This document shows positions 58,710-64,000 of a stretch of 64,000 nucleotides of DNA, piece after piece. The position numbers and the translations under genes were made by a program. Within the stretch, counting starts at the first letter, position 1; each line of letters starts with the position of its first letter. The DNA is from Isoetes taiwanensis. Lineage: Eukaryota; Streptophyta; Lycopodiopsida; Isoetales; Isoetaceae. The notes beneath the pieces were generated by a model that was not told the DNA's origin, ran no database searches, and saw only the letters and a list, made by a program, of their open reading frames with translations. The DNA is taken from the NCBI GenBank assembly GCA_021234155.1, contig JAJEKV010000022.1, forward strand, positions 7,781,961 to 7,845,960, read 5' to 3'.

Positions 58710-60220
58710 TTAGAATTTAGAATATGCAGATACAAAGGAATCAAGGTTAGTATGGGAGGCCTGTGCGATTGAGCAGATCTGCTGGAGCTTTTTGACTCGG
58801 GCTCGCATTTCAAGTCCATCTTGGCCCATCAAGTACTTCACAAGGCGTTCAACTTTCTCCCTCAGAACAATTTCGTCTGGAGAATCCAAAAATCTGGCAC
58901 CAATGCCCCAGTCTTCGCATACAATTTTACAGTTGAGATTCTGTTCAGCAGCCCAAGGCCAGGCAAGCAAGGGAACTCCTTCACATACACTTTCAACGGT
59001 AGAATTCCAGCCACAGTGGCTCAGAAATCCTCCCACAGCAGAATGAGCAAGGACTTTGGTCTGGGAGCCCAGGGAGTAACCCGGCCGCGGTCCCGCGGTC
59101 CGGAGGCAGAAACTCTTATAGATCTCTTCAGAGGCACCAGATATGAGCTGGGGTCTGATCACCCACAAAAAATGGAACTGTGCTTGCTTCCAAGCCAGCA
59201 GCCAGCTCCTGAAACTGTTCCAGGCTTAAAGTTGCTATGCTTCCAAATGATATGTATATCACAGACTCTGGCTTCTGTGTATCCAGCCATTCCAGACACC
59301 CTTCATCCTCTGGCCTCAGACTCATCCCATATTTTCCGTCCTCTTGCTTCTCACAGAGTAGCGGCCCGATCGGAAGGAAATTTTTCCCCACTGCCCCTTG
59401 CATGAAGTCAAACACATCAGCTTCCAGATCATACACTGAATTCACTAGAACCCATTTGGCTTTTTGTGAATGAAGATGGCCTCTCAGTGCACATTTCAAT
59501 CCAGCCTTGCTCCGGTACTTGAAGATACCATGGCAGATCTGCTACTCTTAATGGCTGTAATCCTTCTAGCTTTACATCCCCTGAAAAACAAAATAGTTAA
59601 TTACATACATACATACATATTACATATTAGTTAAGGATATGTATGTAATCATATCCTACATACATACTACATATTTGTGAAGTCGTGAAATAGTCCATTA
59701 CAGTAAACTAGGGTAGCATGTTCTTACTCTGAGGTGGCACATTGCCGTCCTCTTGCATTGCTGGTATATGATACTCCACACACGCCCATGTTGCACTTCC
59801 TGTATTGAAGATAACCCTATCAATCCCAAATTTATCTGCTATTTCTTGTGTCACCGGAAGCAAATAATCTGACAAAATTAAAGATACAGAAGAGCCCATA
59901 TTCTTTATCAAATCCTCTAAGTTGTTCTGGAATGATCGATCTAAGGTACGGCCAAAAAATGCCTCCAAATTGGCCATGACATGTGCATCGCAACCTGTCG
60001 AAATTGGTCTCCATTCGAAGGGAATTGATGCCAGACGAATATCTACATCTGGTTGAGGAGACCAGTGCTCCTGCATATTTTCATGGATGCTATCTATGTT
60101 GGCTAACGTGATAATGAAGCCACGTTTTGCTAGCCACTTACAAAGCTGCATCATGGGATTAATATGCCCTTGAGCAGGAAATGGGATTGCTAGAATGTGG
60201 CATCTCTTCTCAAGCTCCAT
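58710..60220 (-). pseudogene. UDP-glycosyltransferase (plant family 1), two exons, frame-broken
   Basis: Family 1 UGTs transfer sugar from UDP-sugars to small molecules in the cytosol. Exon 1 (60220-59728) starts MELEKRCHILAIPFPAQGHINP, with the catalytic-His segment PAQGHINPM. A GTAAGA donor at 59727 and TTTTTCAG acceptor at 59581 bound a 147-bp intron with CATA repeats. Exon 2 (59580-58710) has GLQPLRVADLPWYL, WLDTQKPESVIYISFGSI, and the PSPG box VLAHSAVGGFLSHCGWNSTV to GVPLLAWPWAAEQNLN. Frame breaks near 59520, 59170 and two compensating ones around 59060-59110 disturb the PSPG start, where WAPQ is readable only in another frame. Exon sum is about 455 codons, near normal. It may be a live gene with sequence errors. 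Confidence 0.85.
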
Positions 60221-61110
60221 GATGGTCTTGGGTATGAGGTTGTGTTCCAAAGCATGTAGTTTTTAAAGCATATTGTAAGGTCCTGATTTATCCACGCATG
60301 TGAGGCTAGTAGCAATCCCAATATTCCATTGATTTTTTTTTATGCCCCCCATCTGAATAATACAAACATTCGTTTTTCATACACTGCCCTTTCAAAGTCT
60401 TGACAATTGTGTATTTCACAAAGCCTTGCCCATGTGTAACTCTTAGAAAGCTTTTAACGAATATTCTTATGATGATTGAATATTTTCTTCTATAAGTGAA
60501 CATCAAACCTCCAAGTGTTTCTGTTCAGATATTTGAAACTATTCTACGTAACATAGTATGAATTACGAATACAATTTCATAATGCAACGAGTTTTTATTT
60601 TATTTATTTTTATTTTTTAACGCGTTTGCCAAAGCGAGGGTAGGAACTTCGAACAATTTAGGCTATATCCGTTGCGGCCCGGTTGGGATTATTGCCGCGT
60701 GGAAAGCCTTGGTATTCGATTTCATCTATAATTGTGACAAAAACTTGAAATTCGGCATGTCCGATCCATGGTTCGCGTTGGAAGTTATCGGGGAGCTAGA
60801 AATTGGGTTGGCTGCAGGAATGTCGTAGGGGTATGCTCCCTTCCTTCTTGATTATAAATGGAGTTTAAATCAAGCTTGAGTTTGATGGATTTTGTCGCTG
60901 TTTTTCTCCTCATTTCGGACTTATTGTACCTCAGTAAGCGGATGCGTGTTGCGGAGACATATGCTCTAGAGGATCTAAGTGGCCATGGCTGGAAATTTGA
61001 AACTAGTAGAAGATTAGAATAGGCGACAAAAGTAAACAATACTGGCGGCGCGGGGATACTGCGGCGGCATCATTTTCAAATGGCCTTCATCATTATGGTC
61101 GCAATAAGCT
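60221..61110. other. UGT upstream region and unassigned DNA
   Basis: No clear gene. The minus-strand frame at 60785-61039 is featureless. It ends at the sharp start of the duplicated block at 61111. Confidence 0.35.
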
Positions 61111-64000
61111 AGTATTATCCACAAATACCACCACCTAAGGGTGGCACATCCATCCAACCCACAATAATGCAGAAGACAGTGTCAATACCAGAAACACCCC
61201 AAACCCATGGTGGTTCTACCCCTGCCTGCACTCCTAGGAGGATCTAGACCCATCGGCTAGGTCTCAAGGGACCGCCAGACCTAGCTCCTCGCATGACGCC
61301 ACGGGCATGTAACATCGGCTAGGTTGTCCACCCATCCCACTCTCCCTGTCCACACTTTGCGATGAGTCAATCATGCTATGGCATCACTCATAGCCTTCCG
61401 TGACACAATGCACCCGGCAGACACCTTTCGAGTTTCATCATTTCCAGTTTTTCCTATGAAGACCTGGTCCGATGAGGTGTGTGGGTCGTGGAAGTGTCCT
61501 CTGTAGATCATGTAGCTTCCAAGGTGAGCTAGAGAACACGCCACATCAGCTACCCCCGGTGATCACTCCCACCTACTTCCACTAACTTTTATCTTCAAAG
61601 TATGATGCCCCATATGGGTCACACCTCTGCACCTGTGGGAGTGTCACTCCATACCGCCCCTCTACGCCGGGATTCCTGGGCCATCGTGCCTAGCCTCAGA
61701 GGGAGTCTCAGAGCCTTGTATGTTCGTGGCAAGACCCCACCCCCACTTCGCTTCACCACAAGGCCGCTCGGTGCTAAGCACCCATAGCATCCACTTTGCA
61801 CTTGGTCTCTTGTGGCCAATGTGTCAGCAACTAATGGGAATGCAACATAGCTCCCACATACTACAAATACATGGGCTCCAGAGGTCTCTTTCTACCCCAT
61901 TTGTCCCCTACTGGAAGCCACGAGATACTTCAGATTCATCCATTCTTACCAACAGCTAATCCATAATTGAAATATAATCCCAAATATCATCAAAGAAGGG
62001 TTAATCTCAACAAAGATAACCGTGAGAAGACTAACCTGAGGCACTATCCTGTAGCTCAAGCTAAATCCACTCCACTAACCCGAAGCTTCTAGGAACCGTT
62101 ATCATAAGTAACTTCCATCTTTTCAAGAACTTGGTGTTCAGCAACAGTTTTCAAGAATCTTGTGTTCAAAGAATGCCTTCTCACAAAGAATCCTGGGCCA
62201 CTGCTCCTCCTCCTCCTGCCCAATTTTGGGGTCAAATAGGATAGGGGTCCACCTGATGCCCTGTGTTAGCATCGGGCCGGCCAATCTAATTGGGCCAAGT
62301 GGCACTTTCCTACTCAGTTCTGTTATCCCACCAAGTCAATTAGACATTATTTCAATCATAGGTAATTAACCTTACTGTTTATAACTCTTTAGGTCAACCC
62401 TAGGTTAGGATACCTCGTAGAGCAAGATATTTTACCGCTGACGTGTCGCGATATTTATACGTATACCTTATACTTGGAACGCCAGTTCTCCATCCTCGCG
62501 AACCTATCGATCTTCATAGGCTTTTCCTCACAATTCTTTCCAACCGTATGTTCCTTGTTCCGGATGAAGACTTTGAAAATCACCGTATAATTGATTCTCG
62601 TTAGAGGAGTTTTCTTTGGATCCAAGAATACCGCAGCCCAAATGTCACCATTGCATACGTACAATGATCAATTCATTCAAAATTCCAATGTCGCATCGTG
62701 AAATTGAATTAGAGATTAAATTATGAGAATTTCTTTCATCAAATTCCCAGCAATCCTAGCTTTGTAGAGTTATCCTCACTTCTTTGCTGATAGATAGGTT
62801 CTTTGTTCCATTGCCATAAATTCCTGCATTCACCCCTCTTTTTCCCCGAAGCTCTCCTTCTTTTTATCCTTTGTTGTTTTCTCCGCCTCCGCCATATGGA
62901 AAATAAAAATTATTTTAGCCCTAAATTTTTGCTATATTTCTTACTTTTCTCATGGTCGCCTGAGATCGATTCGAGGTCTCAAAATGTTAAGTTTTTCCAT
63001 AACCGGAAGAAATTATTCTTTTGAAATTTCTAATCTTGCATCAAAAACCCAGTCGGATCCCAAAACTTTCACAACTCCCGCCTGGATAATTTTACCAAAC
63101 GATCCCGATATGTGGGGGTGCACTGTTTCTGATCCAGCCTGCCCAAGTGCTTTTTACCTTATGGGTCCCAAACCAATGGGGCCTGAGATCTGCCGATGAC
63201 CATTATGATGTCAGCTTTGAAGGAGTCTGGCCTCACCACAAGGGGAGCAAGCAAAAAATCTACCATGGTATTTCTTTGATTTACCTTCGCTCATTCAAAA
63301 TTGCTTCTTAGGGACACAAATACTATTAAGGTCTCTAGGTCTCCGCATTCAACCAGAGCTTTGGTCTTTCGCCTAAATCTCCAAAGGTCCCAATTATAAA
63401 TACCATGTCATTTATCCTATCCCTACATCATGGTTGAATGTGGTATCGAGAATCGAAATTATCTCATAAGATTGGTTCCCGAGCTATGAGTCATATCAAC
63501 TCTCATTTCTAAAATGGGATCCTAAACTTAATTACGAGGTATAGATAATTTGTGTGTGGCCTCCACTACTCAAGTAAGGCTTAAATCCTATTTATTGGAC
63601 TCAAGATTGGACATTATATCTCCAGACAACTTTCTCCTCGAGATCCCTAAGAGCCTTCATTCAGCTAGATTCTCCAAAACTATTCCTACATCCATTCTCT
63701 TCTCACGATGCCTTTGGCAATCCACCGCCATATCTCTAGATGGTCGATTACCTCCACATTGCCGAATTGTTTGAAAAGGCATTTTGGTACACTAATTGTC
63801 CTCAAAGGAATCAGATGTGGGCTGAGATGTGCTCGATCCAAAGAATCGCGGCTCCAAACATCTACAATGACCATGTGCAAAGGGTCAATGAAATTCAGGT
63901 CCAAGAGAAGTCAATAATAGATCAATCAACTTGCTTGACTTATCAAGAAAAAGGACCAAAGTCAAAAATTTCAATGGAATAAAGTAAATGGCGCGACAAA
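61111..64000 (+). repeat. Indel-rich second copy of 36383-39348 (LTR end plus L1 start)
   Basis: Starting at TAGTATTATCCACAAATACC, this block follows the chromovirus 5' LTR from an internal point, crosses the same LTR/L1 junction (about 62480; CTTGGAACG... then ATCGATCTTCATAGG) and runs to the window end at L1 ORF1 position 39348. Both copies are about 2.9 kb. Differences are dominated by 1-3 base losses. Independent insertion at the same L1 site is unlikely, so this is a segmental duplication or an assembly duplicate. It continues beyond the window. Confidence 0.9.
62896..64000 (+). pseudogene. L1 ORF1, second copy, heavily frameshifted
   Basis: ATG 62896 opens MENKNYFSPKFL, identical to the copy at 38201, and the match runs through the zinc-knuckle region (FWYTNCPQ near 63790) to the window end. 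The frame is lost many times by small deletions. The copy cannot encode ORF1 as written. Confidence 0.8.

Noticed and set aside
1-64000. tRNA, rRNA or other structured RNA genes
   Set aside because: I looked for tRNA-like A and B boxes and rRNA stretches by eye and saw none that could be supported.

Overview
The window reads as nuclear DNA of a land plant with a transposon-dominated genome. The evidence is a DUF946/Vps62-type gene, a plant UDP-glycosyltransferase with a PSPG box, GT-AG introns, and plant-type retroelements: an Athila/Tat-like gypsy, a chromovirus, an L1 LINE and a SWIM-zinc-finger MULE. A non-angiosperm (fern, lycophyte or bryophyte) seems possible from the transposon content, but this is inference only.

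Layout. 1-4.6 kb: decayed gypsy element on the minus strand. 4.8-6.3 kb: unrecognised multi-exon gene (minus) with frame breaks. 6.35-9.7 kb: diverged tandem duplications. 9.7-17.6 kb: mostly non-coding, with a foldback element at 13.6 kb and a retro-insertion with a perfect 17-bp target duplication at 15.3-16.4 kb. 17.7-19.9 kb: spliced Crypton-like (DUF3504-type) tyrosine recombinase. 20.5-21.4 kb: hairpin-rich repeat carrying a PPR gene fragment. 21.4-26.2 kb: C2H2 plus C48 (Ulp1-like) protease gene flanked by two arrays of 21-bp palindromic units in inverted orientation. 26.2-46.8 kb: three-level nest, an L1 LINE holding an 11.2-kb chromovirus (minus) and a 2.2-kb RTE-like LINE. 46.8-48.25 kb: orphan exons, then a third 21-bp array. 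48.35 kb: Helitron-type 3' terminus (minus). 48.8-53.7 kb: MULE/SWIM transposase gene (minus). 54.6-56.3 kb: the one clearly intact host gene (Vps62/DUF946). 58.7-60.2 kb: UDP-glycosyltransferase (minus). 61.1 kb to the end: an indel-rich second copy of 36.4-39.3 kb that spans the chromovirus LTR/L1 junction.

Most coding regions, host genes included, carry single-base frame breaks, often at homopolymers. Because the two chromovirus LTRs are nearly identical where they align, part of this damage may be uncorrected long-read error rather than decay. The most notable items are the tyrosine recombinase, the inverted 21-bp arrays around the protease gene, the extra coding region upstream of gag in the chromovirus, and the duplicated junction at the right edge.
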